The notes beneath the pieces were generated by a model. That model ran no database searches. It had not been told where the DNA came from and was given only the letters and a program-made list of their open reading frames with translations. The position numbers were made by a program, and so were the translations under genes. From the NCBI GenBank assembly GCA_021841585.1, contig JAKBUS010000002.1, positions 1 through 64,000 on the forward strand: DNA of 64,000 bases, in the 5' to 3' direction. The stretch is from Pseudomonadota bacterium. Its GTDB lineage: Bacteria; Pseudomonadota; Gammaproteobacteria; Acidiferrobacterales; Acidiferrobacteraceae. Shown piece by piece: positions 12,211 to 21,471 of the stretch; the stretch's first letter is position 1, and each line of letters opens with the position of its first letter.

Positions 12211-13116
12211 ATGCCCACGAGATCCGTGACCAGGATTTTCGTGGAGACTCGACGTGTTATTCGCTTGATTGGACCGCGGCCCGTGGGCAGCCGTTCCGGG
12301 GCCTTCCGCGGGCGCCTGGCGGCCGGCCTGTGTCTCGCCCTGACGCTCGCCGGCTGCGGTTTTTTGCCGAGCACCGGTTACCGCAACCCCGCGGACCTCT
12401 CGGCACGCAGTGTCGTGCCCCACAAGCTGGCCTTGAGCCCATACGGCAACACCCCCTACACGGTCGATGGACGCACGTACTATCCCCTGAAGACGGCCGC
12501 CGGCTATCGCCAGCGCGGTATCGCCTCCTGGTATGGCCTGCCCTTCAATGGCCAAAAGACCTCGGACGGCGCCACTTACAACATGTATGCCATGACCGCG
12601 GCGAGCAAGGTCCTGCCGCTGCCATCCTACGCACGCGTGCGCAACCTCAACAACAACAAGACCGTGATCGTGCTTGTCAATGATCGCGGGCCGTTCTATC
12701 CCGGGCGCATCATCGATCTGTCCTACGCCGCCGCCGCGCGCCTGGGCATACTTGCTACCGGGACCGCGCCCGTGGAGGTCGTGGGCTTGGCGCCTGGCCA
12801 GACCCGGCGCCGCCGACCGACCCCCGTCGATCATCGCGGACCCGATGTGTTTGGGCCACACCCTGCGCAGCGCGTGGCACGCAGGGCCTTTTTCGTGCAG
12901 GTCGGCGCCTTTTCGCGCCACCAGGACGCCGAACGCCTGGCGCACCGCCTCGACAAAAAGGGGCTCACGGATCCCCGCATATTTCATGACCGCGTGAACG
13001 GCCGCGGACTCTATCTCGTGCGCCTCGGACCGGAGGCGGACAAGGACGCGGCGCTGGCCTTGTCGGCGCGGCTATACCGAGACGGCATGGGACACGGCTT
13101 GATCATCGACCCATGA
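12211..13116 (+). CDS. rlpA: RlpA-like septal ring lytic transglycosylase with SPOR domain, lipoprotein
   Basis: Lipobox LTLAGC; GIASWYGLPFNGQKTSDGATYNMYAMTAASKVLPLPSYARVRNLNN...VNDRGPF (DPBB); C-terminal FFVQVGAFSRHQDAERL (SPOR). Confidence 0.92.
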   Translation: MPTRSVTRIFVETRRVIRLIGPRPVGSRSGAFRGRLAAGLCLALTLAGCGFLPSTGYRNPADLSARSVVPHKLALSPYGNTPYTVDGRTYYPLKTAAGYRQRGIASWYGLPFNGQKTSDGATYNMYAMTAASKVLPLPSYARVRNLNNNKTVIVLVNDRGPFYPGRIIDLSYAAAARLGILATGTAPVEVVGLAPGQTRRRRPTPVDHRGPDVFGPHPAQRVARRAFFVQVGAFSRHQDAERLAHRLDKKGLTDPRIFHDRVNGRGLYLVRLGPEADKDAALALSARLYRDGMGHGLIIDP

Positions 13117-13332
13117 GCACGCTGCAATTTTTTTGGCATCTCGAAAAACAGGCGCTGCCTAGCGACTGCTGGCGGACACCAAAGGGCCTATAATTAACCG
13201 GGGGCGCCGGGCGATCCCGAGGGACCGGCGTAGGGTATGCCGCTTGCGGGGCGTTTGGCTTCGCGGCGGGGCCACAGAAAGATGGGCGATCGCGAATGAT
13301 CGCGGCGCGGACACCCAGAGGGGGACGATCCC

Positions 13333-14190
13333 ATGCTCGTATATCTGAACGGCGACTGGATACCCGCGGACAGCGCCCGCGTATCGGTCTTCGATCGGGG
13401 CTTTATCTTTGGGGACAGTGTCTATGAGGTGATACCTGTCTACGGACATCGTACGTTCCGCGAGGCGGCGCACCTCGCGCGCCTCAAGGCCAGCATGGCC
13501 GCGGTCGGCATGGACGAACGGCTGGGTCCGGTGCACTGGCCTACGGTATGCACGCGGCTGGCCGAGACCTTGCCGGCCGGCGACGGAACCCTGTATCTGC
13601 AGGTGACGCGCGGGGCGGCGCCTCGCCAGCACGCCTTCCCGGCGAATGCCCCGCTGACCTTGTTCGCCTACGCGCGGCCCCGGGTATCGGAGCCGGCGGG
13701 CAGCGCCGCAAGCGAAATGACCGCCGTACTGTGCGACGATATCCGATGGGCCCGTTGCGATATCAAAACGACCTCGCTCATTGCCAACGTGCTGCTGGTC
13801 CAGGAGGCCCTTCGCCGGGGCGCCGATGAGGCCCTGTTGGTGCGGGACGGCCTGGTCAATGAGGGCGCGGTCAGCAATGTATTCGCGGTATGCGGCGAAC
13901 GGCTGCGCACCGCGCCGCGCAACCACCTCATCTTGGGCGGCATCACCCGCGATGTGGTGTTGGAGCTGGCCGCCGGGCTTGGCATCGCCGTCGAGGAGCG
14001 AGCACCGTCCCAGGCCGAACTTTCGGGCGCCCGTGAAGTCCTCATTACGAGTTCCAGCCGTGAAGTGGCGGCCGTGACGCGCATCGATGGCAGGCCGGTC
14101 GGCGATGGCAGGCCTGGCCCCGTGTTTCATCGTCTGCATGCGGCCTTCGAGACATTCAAGGAAGAGGTCCGCATGGGCAGGAGGATGTAG
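13333..14190 (+). CDS. dat: class IV aminotransferase, D-amino acid transaminase-like
   Basis: VSVFDRGFIFGDSVYEVIPVY...KTTSLIANVLLVQEALRRGADEALLVRDGLVNEGAVSNVFAV; between rlpA and ybeD/lipB. Confidence 0.9.
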   Translation: MLVYLNGDWIPADSARVSVFDRGFIFGDSVYEVIPVYGHRTFREAAHLARLKASMAAVGMDERLGPVHWPTVCTRLAETLPAGDGTLYLQVTRGAAPRQHAFPANAPLTLFAYARPRVSEPAGSAASEMTAVLCDDIRWARCDIKTTSLIANVLLVQEALRRGADEALLVRDGLVNEGAVSNVFAVCGERLRTAPRNHLILGGITRDVVLELAAGLGIAVEERAPSQAELSGAREVLITSSSREVAAVTRIDGRPVGDGRPGPVFHRLHAAFETFKEEVRMGRRM

Positions 14191-14475
14191 ATGGCGACGA
14201 ACGGACACAACGGCAAGGCCTCCGAGATCCTGACCTTTCCTTGTACGATCGATATCAAGGCGATGGGCAAAAGCTCTCCACGCTTCGAGGCCTTGGTCCA
14301 CGCGATCGTCTTGCGGCATATCGGGCCCGAGGACCTCTTGTCTTGCACAAGCCGCGAGAGCCGAGGCGGGAATTACCTTGCCATCACATTGACCATCCGC
14401 GCCAGCGCAAGGGCACAGCTCGACGCCATCTATGAGGCCTTGAGCGCCTCGCCGGATGTCCTCGTGGCGCTATGA
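14191..14475 (+). CDS. DUF493 / YbeD family protein
   Basis: ILTFPCTIDIKAMGKSSPRFEALVHAIVLRHI...[35 protein letters not shown]; directly upstream of lipB. Confidence 0.88.
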   Translation: MATNGHNGKASEILTFPCTIDIKAMGKSSPRFEALVHAIVLRHIGPEDLLSCTSRESRGGNYLAITLTIRASARAQLDAIYEALSASPDVLVAL

Positions 14476-15149
14476 GCGAAGACCTCAAGGTTCATCGGTG
14501 GCGCGGCCTCGTGGATTTCCACGACAGCTGGCAGGCGATGCGCGCATTCAACGAGGCGCGTGCGCACGACACGCCTGACGAGATCTGGATTCTGGAACAT
14601 GCCCCGGTCTATACGCGTGGACGCAACGCCAAAGAGGCCCCACCCGGCGGCTCGATTCCGACCGTGGATACCGATCGCGGCGGGGATCTCACCTATCATG
14701 GTCCGGGGCAACTCATCGTCTACACCCTGATCGATCTTGCGCGCCGCAAGATCGGGGTCCGGCACCTGGTATCGGCCCTGGAATCGGCCACCCAGGACAC
14801 CTTGGCGTTCTTTGGGATAGATGATGCGCGCACGCGTCCAGGGGCGCCCGGAGTCTATGTCGGCGAGGCCAAGATCGCGTCGCTGGGATTGCGTATCCGA
14901 GGCGGGCGTAGCTATCATGGGCTAGCCTTGAACGTGGCCATGGATCTGCGGCCTTTCACGGCCATCGCGCCCTGTGGTTATCGCGGACTGCGCATGACGC
15001 AAATCGCCGACTGCGGGGTAGCGGCGGATACCGACCAGGTTGCCGCGATCCTGATCCCAGAGCTCATAACACGCTTACAGCGTCACCCGGAAGACCGCTT
15101 GCATGACGCAGACATCGGACTCACAGCCCGGCCGTCCACGGGCCCTTAA
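14472..15149 (+). CDS. lipB: octanoyl-[ACP]:protein N-octanoyltransferase
   Basis: [48 protein letters not shown]. Confidence 0.96.
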   Translation: MSEDLKVHRWRGLVDFHDSWQAMRAFNEARAHDTPDEIWILEHAPVYTRGRNAKEAPPGGSIPTVDTDRGGDLTYHGPGQLIVYTLIDLARRKIGVRHLVSALESATQDTLAFFGIDDARTRPGAPGVYVGEAKIASLGLRIRGGRSYHGLALNVAMDLRPFTAIAPCGYRGLRMTQIADCGVAADTDQVAAILIPELITRLQRHPEDRLHDADIGLTARPSTGP

Positions 15150-16065
15150 GGGGCTACAGAAGATCAAGGTGCGCGCCGCGCACGAGCCTGGGCATCCGCT
15201 GGCACCCAAGCCCGCGTGGTTACGCGTGCGCTCGCCCCTGTCCCCGGAGGTCGGGCGCCTCAAGACGGTCCTGCGCGACCATGCCCTCCATAGCGTTTGC
15301 GAAGAGGCGTCATGCCCAAACATCGGCGAATGCTTCGGGCATGGCACCGCGACGTTCATGATCATGGGACGCCTGTGCACGCGGCGATGCCCGTTTTGCG
15401 ACGTCGCACACGGCCGTCCGGACGCGCTCGACCCCCATGAGCCGGCGCATCTCGCTCAAGCCATAGCGGCCATGGGCCTACGCTTCGTGGTGATCACCTC
15501 GGTCGACCGCGACGACTTGCGCGATGGCGGCGGGTCCCATTTCGCGGCCTGCGTCGGCGCCATACGCGCGAGCGCCCCCACGGTCCGGATCGAAACCCTG
15601 GTGCCGGACTTCCGGGGGCGGGTCGAGGCGGCGCTGGAGGCACTGGCCGCGTCGCCCCCGGACATCTTCAACCACAACATGGAGACCGTACCGCGGCTCT
15701 ATAAGGCCGTGCGCCCCGGCGCCGATTATGAGGGCTCGCTTGCGCTCCTTCAGGCCTTCAAGGATCGCTATCCGGACATCCCCACCAAGTCCGGTCTCAT
15801 GGTGGGCCTGGGCGAGGGCCGCGATGAGATCGAGCAGACACTCAAAGACTTGCGCGCGCATGGCTGCGAATGGCTCACGGTTGGACAATATCTGCGCCCG
15901 AGCCTCGCGCATCTGGCCGTGGATCGTTACGTGAGCCCGCAGGAGTTCGCCGAGATCGGCGAACTCGCGCGTGATCTCGGCTTTCATAACGTCGCGAGCG
16001 GTCCGCTCGTGCGATCCTCCTATCATGCCGACCGTCAGGCCGCGGGGGAGGCCGTGGGGACGTGA
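15103..16065 (+). CDS. lipA: lipoyl synthase
   Basis: [41 protein letters not shown] carries both Fe-S cluster motifs. Confidence 0.97.
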   Translation: MTQTSDSQPGRPRALKGLQKIKVRAAHEPGHPLAPKPAWLRVRSPLSPEVGRLKTVLRDHALHSVCEEASCPNIGECFGHGTATFMIMGRLCTRRCPFCDVAHGRPDALDPHEPAHLAQAIAAMGLRFVVITSVDRDDLRDGGGSHFAACVGAIRASAPTVRIETLVPDFRGRVEAALEALAASPPDIFNHNMETVPRLYKAVRPGADYEGSLALLQAFKDRYPDIPTKSGLMVGLGEGRDEIEQTLKDLRAHGCEWLTVGQYLRPSLAHLAVDRYVSPQEFAEIGELARDLGFHNVASGPLVRSSYHADRQAAGEAVGT

Positions 16066-16856
16066 TCATCTGGCATGGCCTGGTAAACGCCTGCCTTACC
16101 CCGCCCGGACTTTTTCTGCTGCCGATGGCCGCAGGCCTCATACTGCTGGTGGCGCGCCGGCCAAGGACGGGCGCTGCCGTCGTGGCCTTGTCTTGGATCG
16201 GGCTATTGGTCGTGAGCCTGCCGGCGGTGAGCACCCCGCTTGCGCGGGACTGGGAAAGCTACCCGGCCCTGAGCCGCCCCTTGCCAATCGGCCCGCGGGC
16301 CATCGTCGTGCTCGCCGCCGGACGCTACCACGACGCCCCCGAATACGGCGGGCGCGACACCGTGGGGGCCGATACCCTGGTGCGCCTGCGCTACGCCGCG
16401 CGACTCTTTCGCGAGACCCGTCTACCCATCCTGGTCTCGGGCGGCGCCCCGCTCGGCGGGATCGCCGCCGCACGGCTTATGCGCCGCGTCCTGAACCGGG
16501 ACTTCGCCACCCCCGTCAAATGGGTGGAGGCAAGCTCGAGGACCACTGCGCAAAATGCCCGCTATTCATGGGCGGTCCTGCGATCCCAGAAAATCCGCTC
16601 GATCTTTCTCGTAACTCAGGCCTGGCATATGCCGCGCGCCGTGGCGCTGTTTCGTGAGGCGGGTTTCAAGGTGGTCCCCGCGCCCACGGGCTTTGTCACC
16701 CGCTCGCGCCGTGGCCAGACGATCCTCGCCTACCTCCCCAGCGCCCACGCGCTTGCCCTGTCGGCGCTGATTTTCCACGAGATGATCGGGCTTGCGTGGG
16801 TGCGGATGGGCGCCATGCTCCCCGCGCCCCTGGCGCGCCTCATAAGCCACGGCTGA
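16062..16856 (+). CDS. YdcF/ElyC family (DUF218) membrane protein
   Basis: [18 protein letters not shown]...[11 protein letters not shown]...[18 protein letters not shown]...[31 protein letters not shown]. Confidence 0.9.
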   Translation: MIIWHGLVNACLTPPGLFLLPMAAGLILLVARRPRTGAAVVALSWIGLLVVSLPAVSTPLARDWESYPALSRPLPIGPRAIVVLAAGRYHDAPEYGGRDTVGADTLVRLRYAARLFRETRLPILVSGGAPLGGIAAARLMRRVLNRDFATPVKWVEASSRTTAQNARYSWAVLRSQKIRSIFLVTQAWHMPRAVALFREAGFKVVPAPTGFVTRSRRGQTILAYLPSAHALALSALIFHEMIGLAWVRMGAMLPAPLARLISHG

Positions 16857-16932
16857 CGGCGTCCCTGAAGGTCCGATCTTCACTCCCCTGGGCTGTGGGT
16901 TAAGCTTGCCTAAACATCGAGCGGAGGGAGCC

Positions 16933-17169
16933 ATGGGCGTTGCCGAACCATTCGCTACCGACGGCGGTTTTGAATCGACCGCCGCGCACGCCAATGCCTG
17001 CGCCGAGGAGGCGCTGGCATGGCTGCGGAGATTGAGTGCCTACCTGTCTGAACGCGACATCGATGCCATGCGCGGGGATCTTGAACGGCGCATACGGGAG
17101 CATCCGGGCGCAAGCATCGCCATAGGATTCGGTGTCGGCATCATCCTGGGCACGCTCTCGAGCCGCTAG
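16933..17169 (+). CDS. small protein with C-terminal glycine-zipper helix, ElaB/YqjD-like
   Basis: AMRGDLERRIREHPGASIAIGFGVGIILGTLSSR C-terminal anchor; followed by two other small membrane proteins. Confidence 0.7.
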   Translation: MGVAEPFATDGGFESTAAHANACAEEALAWLRRLSAYLSERDIDAMRGDLERRIREHPGASIAIGFGVGIILGTLSSR

Positions 17170-17177
17170 GAGCGACT

Positions 17178-17630
17178 ATGGCCGCGCACTGGAACCCGCA
17201 GCCTCTACACCCTGGGTCGTCCGTCGAGCGGATGTCGCTTAAGGGTCTTTTGCGCCATGCCGCCGATGAGGCCAGCGAGATCATTCGCAGCGAGGCCAAT
17301 GTCATCAAGCTTGAGATCGAGGAGAGCGCGCGGGCGCTCATCAACGACGCCCTGAAGGCGGCGGCCTATAGCGCCGTGGCCTTGCTCGGCCTCTTGAGCC
17401 TGCTTGCGTTCGCCATAATCGGCCTGGCCGACATCATAACGACTACCGCCTCCTCGATGACGAGCCTTTGGGCGAGCGCCCTCATCATCGGCGTGCTGCT
17501 GACCGGCATCGGCGGCACCATGGCGGTCAAACATGTAAGGCGCCTGGGACAAGACGCGCAACTGAAGAAGACGCGATCGGAGATCAGTGCCGACAAGACC
17601 TTCCTCAAAGACGCATGGAAGAAACTTTAA
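17178..17630 (+). CDS. phage-holin-family / YqjE-like two-TM membrane protein
   Basis: LKGLLRHAADEASEIIRSEANVIKLEIEESARALINDALKAAAYSAVALLGLLSLLAFAIIGLADII...; exact start uncertain. Confidence 0.7.
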   Translation: MAAHWNPQPLHPGSSVERMSLKGLLRHAADEASEIIRSEANVIKLEIEESARALINDALKAAAYSAVALLGLLSLLAFAIIGLADIITTTASSMTSLWASALIIGVLLTGIGGTMAVKHVRRLGQDAQLKKTRSEISADKTFLKDAWKKL

Positions 17631-17643
17631 GCTAAGGGGCCTC

Positions 17644-18117
17644 ATGGACGATGAAGCGGTAGAGGTATATTCCTCGGAAGAGGCGCGCCTCGAGGCCGAG
17701 CGCCACCGGCGCGACCTTGCCGACACCCTGGACGCCTTGAGCGAGCGCGTCGGTAGTGCCGTGGAACAGATCGAGCGTCAGGTGACCTTTCCGATCCGAT
17801 GGTCGCTCAAGCACCCCTTTTTGGCGGCGGGCCTGAGCGTTGGCGTCGGGGTCCTGCTCGGCCGGCGCCTGCGGCGGCCCCGGCCGCAGCGCACGAGCAC
17901 GCTTGCCCGCGAGCTCGAGGGCGCCTACCTCCAGGGACGCCGCGACGAGGCCGAGCGGCTGCCGCCGCGCGAACCCGGGTACTGGACGGACGTCAAGCTT
18001 GCCGCTGGCCCCGAGGTCGGCGGCCTGCTCTTGGAGGCCGCAAAGCCTATCCTGCGCCATCTCACCCAAAGCATAGTCGAGAGCCTGCGCAATGACCCCC
18101 GCGAACCACCACCCTGA
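17644..18117 (+). CDS. DUF3618-like membrane-associated protein
   Basis: EARLEAERHRRDLADTLDALSERV...WSLKHPFLAAGLSVGVGVLLGRRLRRPR; third gene of the small-membrane-protein cluster. Confidence 0.65.
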   Translation: MDDEAVEVYSSEEARLEAERHRRDLADTLDALSERVGSAVEQIERQVTFPIRWSLKHPFLAAGLSVGVGVLLGRRLRRPRPQRTSTLARELEGAYLQGRRDEAERLPPREPGYWTDVKLAAGPEVGGLLLEAAKPILRHLTQSIVESLRNDPREPPP

Positions 18118-18750
18118 CAGCCTGCACATCACATCGGGCCGCGCGGCCGATAGCCTGGAAAGACGCCGCCGTTACGTCGCAGGCAACCGCCAAGAAAGCC
18201 TTCGGCATGCGGCCGCTGGTTTATGGACGTTTCCATAACCGGCAGGTGTGAATACTACCCGTTGCGAGGAATAGAAGTTGCGGCCAGCATGCCCAGTACG
18301 GATTATATTCACGCCCGTCGCAAAAGCCATGCTTATTGAAAGGAAGTAAGCAACGTCTTGGGATACATTGATACGTCTTTTTGGGTCATGGCCGTGTCAC
18401 GGACCGCCTGATCGCAACTTCCCGACTCTGCTCATGGGGCCCGGAAATCAAGACGCCGCAATCCAGGGTAGGCCGCGACCGCTAACAACGAAATTATCGG
18501 TGAGATACGCATCCGGTTTTCATGGTCTCACCCCCCTGCCATGAGGGGAAGGACAAGGCCCTGTCGGCTATCTATGATGTAAATGGCGACACGGATAGGA
18601 CTGTAAGTTCTTACTGATAGCCCGCGCGATTTCGGTGGCGAGCCCCTTACAGGCCACATCGCAAGCAGGCACTTTGACACACGACAGCGGCAATTGTGGC
18701 AATGATAGGGGGGCGGTGCTGTGGTATAGTAAGCCTCGACTGGAGGGATT

Positions 18751-19386
18751 GTGCTACGCTCCGAACGATTCAATAGTCTTAGTCATGTCGCAGGTGGCCT
18801 GCTCGCCATCGCGGGCACCGTCGTATTGATCGTGTTCGCCGCTTTGCGCGGAGATCCTTGGCGCATCGTGAGTTTTAGCATCTACGGGCTTACGCTCATA
18901 TTCCTATATGCCATGTCGGGCCTTTATCATGGTCTCACGGGCCGGGCACGCGCGGTGTTCAAGCGGCTCGACCATGTCGCCATCTATCTTTTGATCGCCG
19001 GGACCTACACCCCGTTCGTGCTGGGGCCGTTGCGGGGACCGTGGGGCTGGTCTTTGTTTGGGGTCCTATGGGGTCTTGCGGTGCTCGGCATCGTCCAGGA
19101 ATTCATCCCTCAAAGATCGCGGCGGCTGTCTATGATCTTCTATGGCGTCATGGGGTGGCTGATCGTCATCGCCTTGCAGCCCCTTATGCGCCACCTGCCC
19201 CCGGCGGGATTTGCGTGGCTCGCCGCCGGTGGCCTTTTATACACCGTGGGCGCGGTATTTTTTCTCTTCGACGAAAAGTGGCCATTGGCCCACGAGATCT
19301 GGCATCTGTTCGTTTTGGGCGGGAGCATTGCGCAATACTGCGCGGTGCTGTTTTATATCGGACTCATGCCTGTGCGCGCCGCGTAG
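18751..19386 (+). CDS. hemolysin III / YqfA (TrhA) family membrane protein
   Basis: GTG start after TGGAGGG; ERFNSLSHVAGGLLAIAGTVVLI...AMSGLYHGLTGRARAVFKRLDHVAIYLLIAGTYTPF...VFFLFDEKWPLAHEIWHLFVLGGSIAQY. Confidence 0.92.
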   Translation: MLRSERFNSLSHVAGGLLAIAGTVVLIVFAALRGDPWRIVSFSIYGLTLIFLYAMSGLYHGLTGRARAVFKRLDHVAIYLLIAGTYTPFVLGPLRGPWGWSLFGVLWGLAVLGIVQEFIPQRSRRLSMIFYGVMGWLIVIALQPLMRHLPPAGFAWLAAGGLLYTVGAVFFLFDEKWPLAHEIWHLFVLGGSIAQYCAVLFYIGLMPVRAA

Positions 19387-19406
19387 GTCGTGGCGACCGC
19401 GCGCAA

Positions 19407-20096
19407 TCAAGCAGCGGGGGATGACAAGCGTCGGCGGACCTCGTTTAAAAGGGTCTCGTGCCCGACGCCCGCAGCCCGCTCCCAGGCACCAAATAGGAGC
19501 GTCTCTTCCCGAAACTCGTGCTTATTGAGGCTCGCGGCGAGGAGACCAAGCCACGTGTCCAGGTCTTTGCAGGACTCCTCGGAAGCCGCGCACACCTCCT
19601 GGATCGCATCCAGCTGGACCAGGATGTCGTCGTGCTCGCGGCGCATGAGCGCCGTCGGTTCCTCGGCGGCGCGGGCGGCGAGGGGCGCCAGGAGGTCGTT
19701 CTCAATGAGAATGTGGGCACGCAGGGCGCGATCGAAGGCCGTGACCTCCGAGACCGCCTCACGCCAGTGCCCGCCATTGACCAAAGACAGCGAACGGACG
19801 AGACGCGCATTCATTTCGTCATGATCGCGGCGCAGGGTGTCGCCAAGCGCGAGCGCCTCGCCTGGGCCGCGAATGTGCAGGGTGATCAGGTAGCCCTGTC
19901 CATCGGTGGCGGCCCGCCAGACGAGCGTATGGCGCATGTGGTTCTGCAGCTGCGCCATGAGCAGGGTGGGCTCCTCGGGGCTCCAGATGCGCAAGGACTC
20001 CCCGGGGCTTATGTCGCGCAGGACGGAGTAGGCGTAGGTGGGTACCGGCACGCCTTGCGGCGTAAAACGCAGATCAAGGACGTAGCAGCACGACAT
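19407..20096 (-). CDS. DUF2249-like N-terminus fused to hemerythrin-like domain
   Basis: From MSCCYVLDLRFTP (true start 20096; ORF track over-extends to 20339). YLITLHIRG...HDEMNARLVRSLSLV...HILIENDLLAPLAARAAEEPTALMRREHDDILVQLD...NKHEFREETLLF hemerythrin His/Glu pattern. Confidence 0.75.
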   Translation of the reverse strand: MSCCYVLDLRFTPQGVPVPTYAYSVLRDISPGESLRIWSPEEPTLLMAQLQNHMRHTLVWRAATDGQGYLITLHIRGPGEALALGDTLRRDHDEMNARLVRSLSLVNGGHWREAVSEVTAFDRALRAHILIENDLLAPLAARAAEEPTALMRREHDDILVQLDAIQEVCAASEESCKDLDTWLGLLAASLNKHEFREETLLFGAWERAAGVGHETLLNEVRRRLSSPAA

Positions 20097-20104
20097 GAGA
20101 CGCC

Positions 20105-21301
20105 TCAGGCGATGAGGGAGACGGCTGGGCGTGGCGCCTGGACCGGCGCGACCCCCGTCAAGAGATATTCGAGAAGATCGCGTACCGGACGGATCTCGCG
20201 ACCAAAAGGCAGGGGCGAACCCCCCCGGAAAAACAACCCCTGCTCGACATTGCCCTTGGCCGCCGCCGCCAGCTGGGTCTCGATGCAGAATTGCCCGGCC
20301 TCGGGATTCCCGTCCTTGAAACCGCAATGGCTCAGACACTCAAGGCGGCTCGCGCAACCCCCGCAACGGTCCGTGGCGCGAGCCTTGAGGAGGGTCTCGC
20401 GCGCCAGATAGCGCTTGAGCCAGGGGGTGAGCACCGCGCGCGCCGGCAGGCCGGCTGCGCTCATGAATGTGACGATGTCCTCGCCGCGGGCCTCGGCCAG
20501 CACCCGCTTGAAGTTCGGATGCGCATCGCATTCCTCGGTGACCGCGAACGCCGTCCCCAGCTGCACCCCGGAGGCACCCCGATCGAGCAGCTCACGGATG
20601 GTACGGAACGAGCTGATGCCCCCCGCCGGAATAAGCGGGATGCGTTCGGCGGCCACACCGAGCTTCTTGAAGAGCGCCAAGGCCTCCTTCAGGACATGGC
20701 GGAAATCAAAGCGCGAGGAATCGACATCGGCCAATCGTGGGGCGCCCAGGTGGCCGCCGGCGTGGCCCGGGTGTTCTATGATGACGGCATCGGGGAGCCG
20801 GCCCTTGCGCATCCATTTGCGCAACAGCACCTCGATCCCGCGCTCCTCGGAGAGGATGGGGATCAGGGCGACGTCGTGCCCCTGAGTCAGCTCGGGGAGA
20901 TCAAGCGGCAACCCGGCCCCCATGACGATGGCGTTGGCCCCGCTGAGACAGGCCTGGCGCACGAAATCGGCATAATGATTGAGCGCGCGCATGACATTGA
21001 CGGCGATGAAGGCCGCAGGTCCGGCGATGGCGCGCGCGGCCTTGACCTCGCGATCCAGGGCCTCGAGATTTCCATCCAGCATCTTGTGCGTATCCCGGCA
21101 GCGGCGCAGACGGCTCATGATATCCGGGTGCAGATGCCGCAGATCGACGCTTGCGATGGTGCCGACCGCACCCTCACGCGCCACGGCGGAGGCGAGCTTA
21201 TGGGCGGAGATGGCCACGCCCATGCCGCCCTGAAAGATGGGCAACAGATGACGACCTCTCAGATTCAGCTTGGGTAAGCACGATGCAATTGCGGATGTCA
21301 T
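20105..21301 (-). CDS. nitronate monooxygenase / 2-nitropropane dioxygenase-like flavoprotein
   Basis: LLPIFQGGMGVAISAHKLASAVAREGAVGTIASVD...EHPGHAGGHLGAPR...IPLIPAGGISSFRTIRELLDRGASGVQLGTAFAVTEEC; C-terminal Cys-rich CGGCASRLECLSHCGF. Confidence 0.9.
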   Translation of the reverse strand: MTSAIASCLPKLNLRGRHLLPIFQGGMGVAISAHKLASAVAREGAVGTIASVDLRHLHPDIMSRLRRCRDTHKMLDGNLEALDREVKAARAIAGPAAFIAVNVMRALNHYADFVRQACLSGANAIVMGAGLPLDLPELTQGHDVALIPILSEERGIEVLLRKWMRKGRLPDAVIIEHPGHAGGHLGAPRLADVDSSRFDFRHVLKEALALFKKLGVAAERIPLIPAGGISSFRTIRELLDRGASGVQLGTAFAVTEECDAHPNFKRVLAEARGEDIVTFMSAAGLPARAVLTPWLKRYLARETLLKARATDRCGGCASRLECLSHCGFKDGNPEAGQFCIETQLAAAAKGNVEQGLFFRGGSPLPFGREIRPVRDLLEYLLTGVAPVQAPRPAVSLIA

Positions 21302-21334
21302 GATATGAGCTTAGTCCGATGACCTAGTCATTCA

Positions 21335-21348
21335 TTGATGCGGATCAA
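21335..21348. promoter_or_regulatory. FNR-type palindrome TTGAT-GCGG-ATCAA upstream of the nitronate monooxygenase-like gene
   Basis: Direct read of TTGATGCGGATCAA; both half-sites match the FNR consensus TTGATnnnnATCAA; about 34 bp from the start codon. Confidence 0.75.
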
Positions 21349-21471
21349 GAGCCGGTCCGTGGGCTTGGTCGGCCGCCACCATACTGGTCGGTGAGGGTCT
21401 CGGCGGATACGCCGGCCGCGCATGCCGCCGGGAGCAGGTTTCGAACGGCCATGAGACAAGACACGGGCGAC

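Noticed and set aside
12169-12987. 272-aa minus-strand ORF opposite rlpA
   Set aside because: Antisense to a clear RlpA/SPOR gene; low-complexity composition.
15103-15149. lipB/lipA overlap of 47 bp as a sign of misannotation or fusion
   Set aside because: Both proteins have intact conserved cores; long overlap simply reflects the lipA start choice in a coupled operon.
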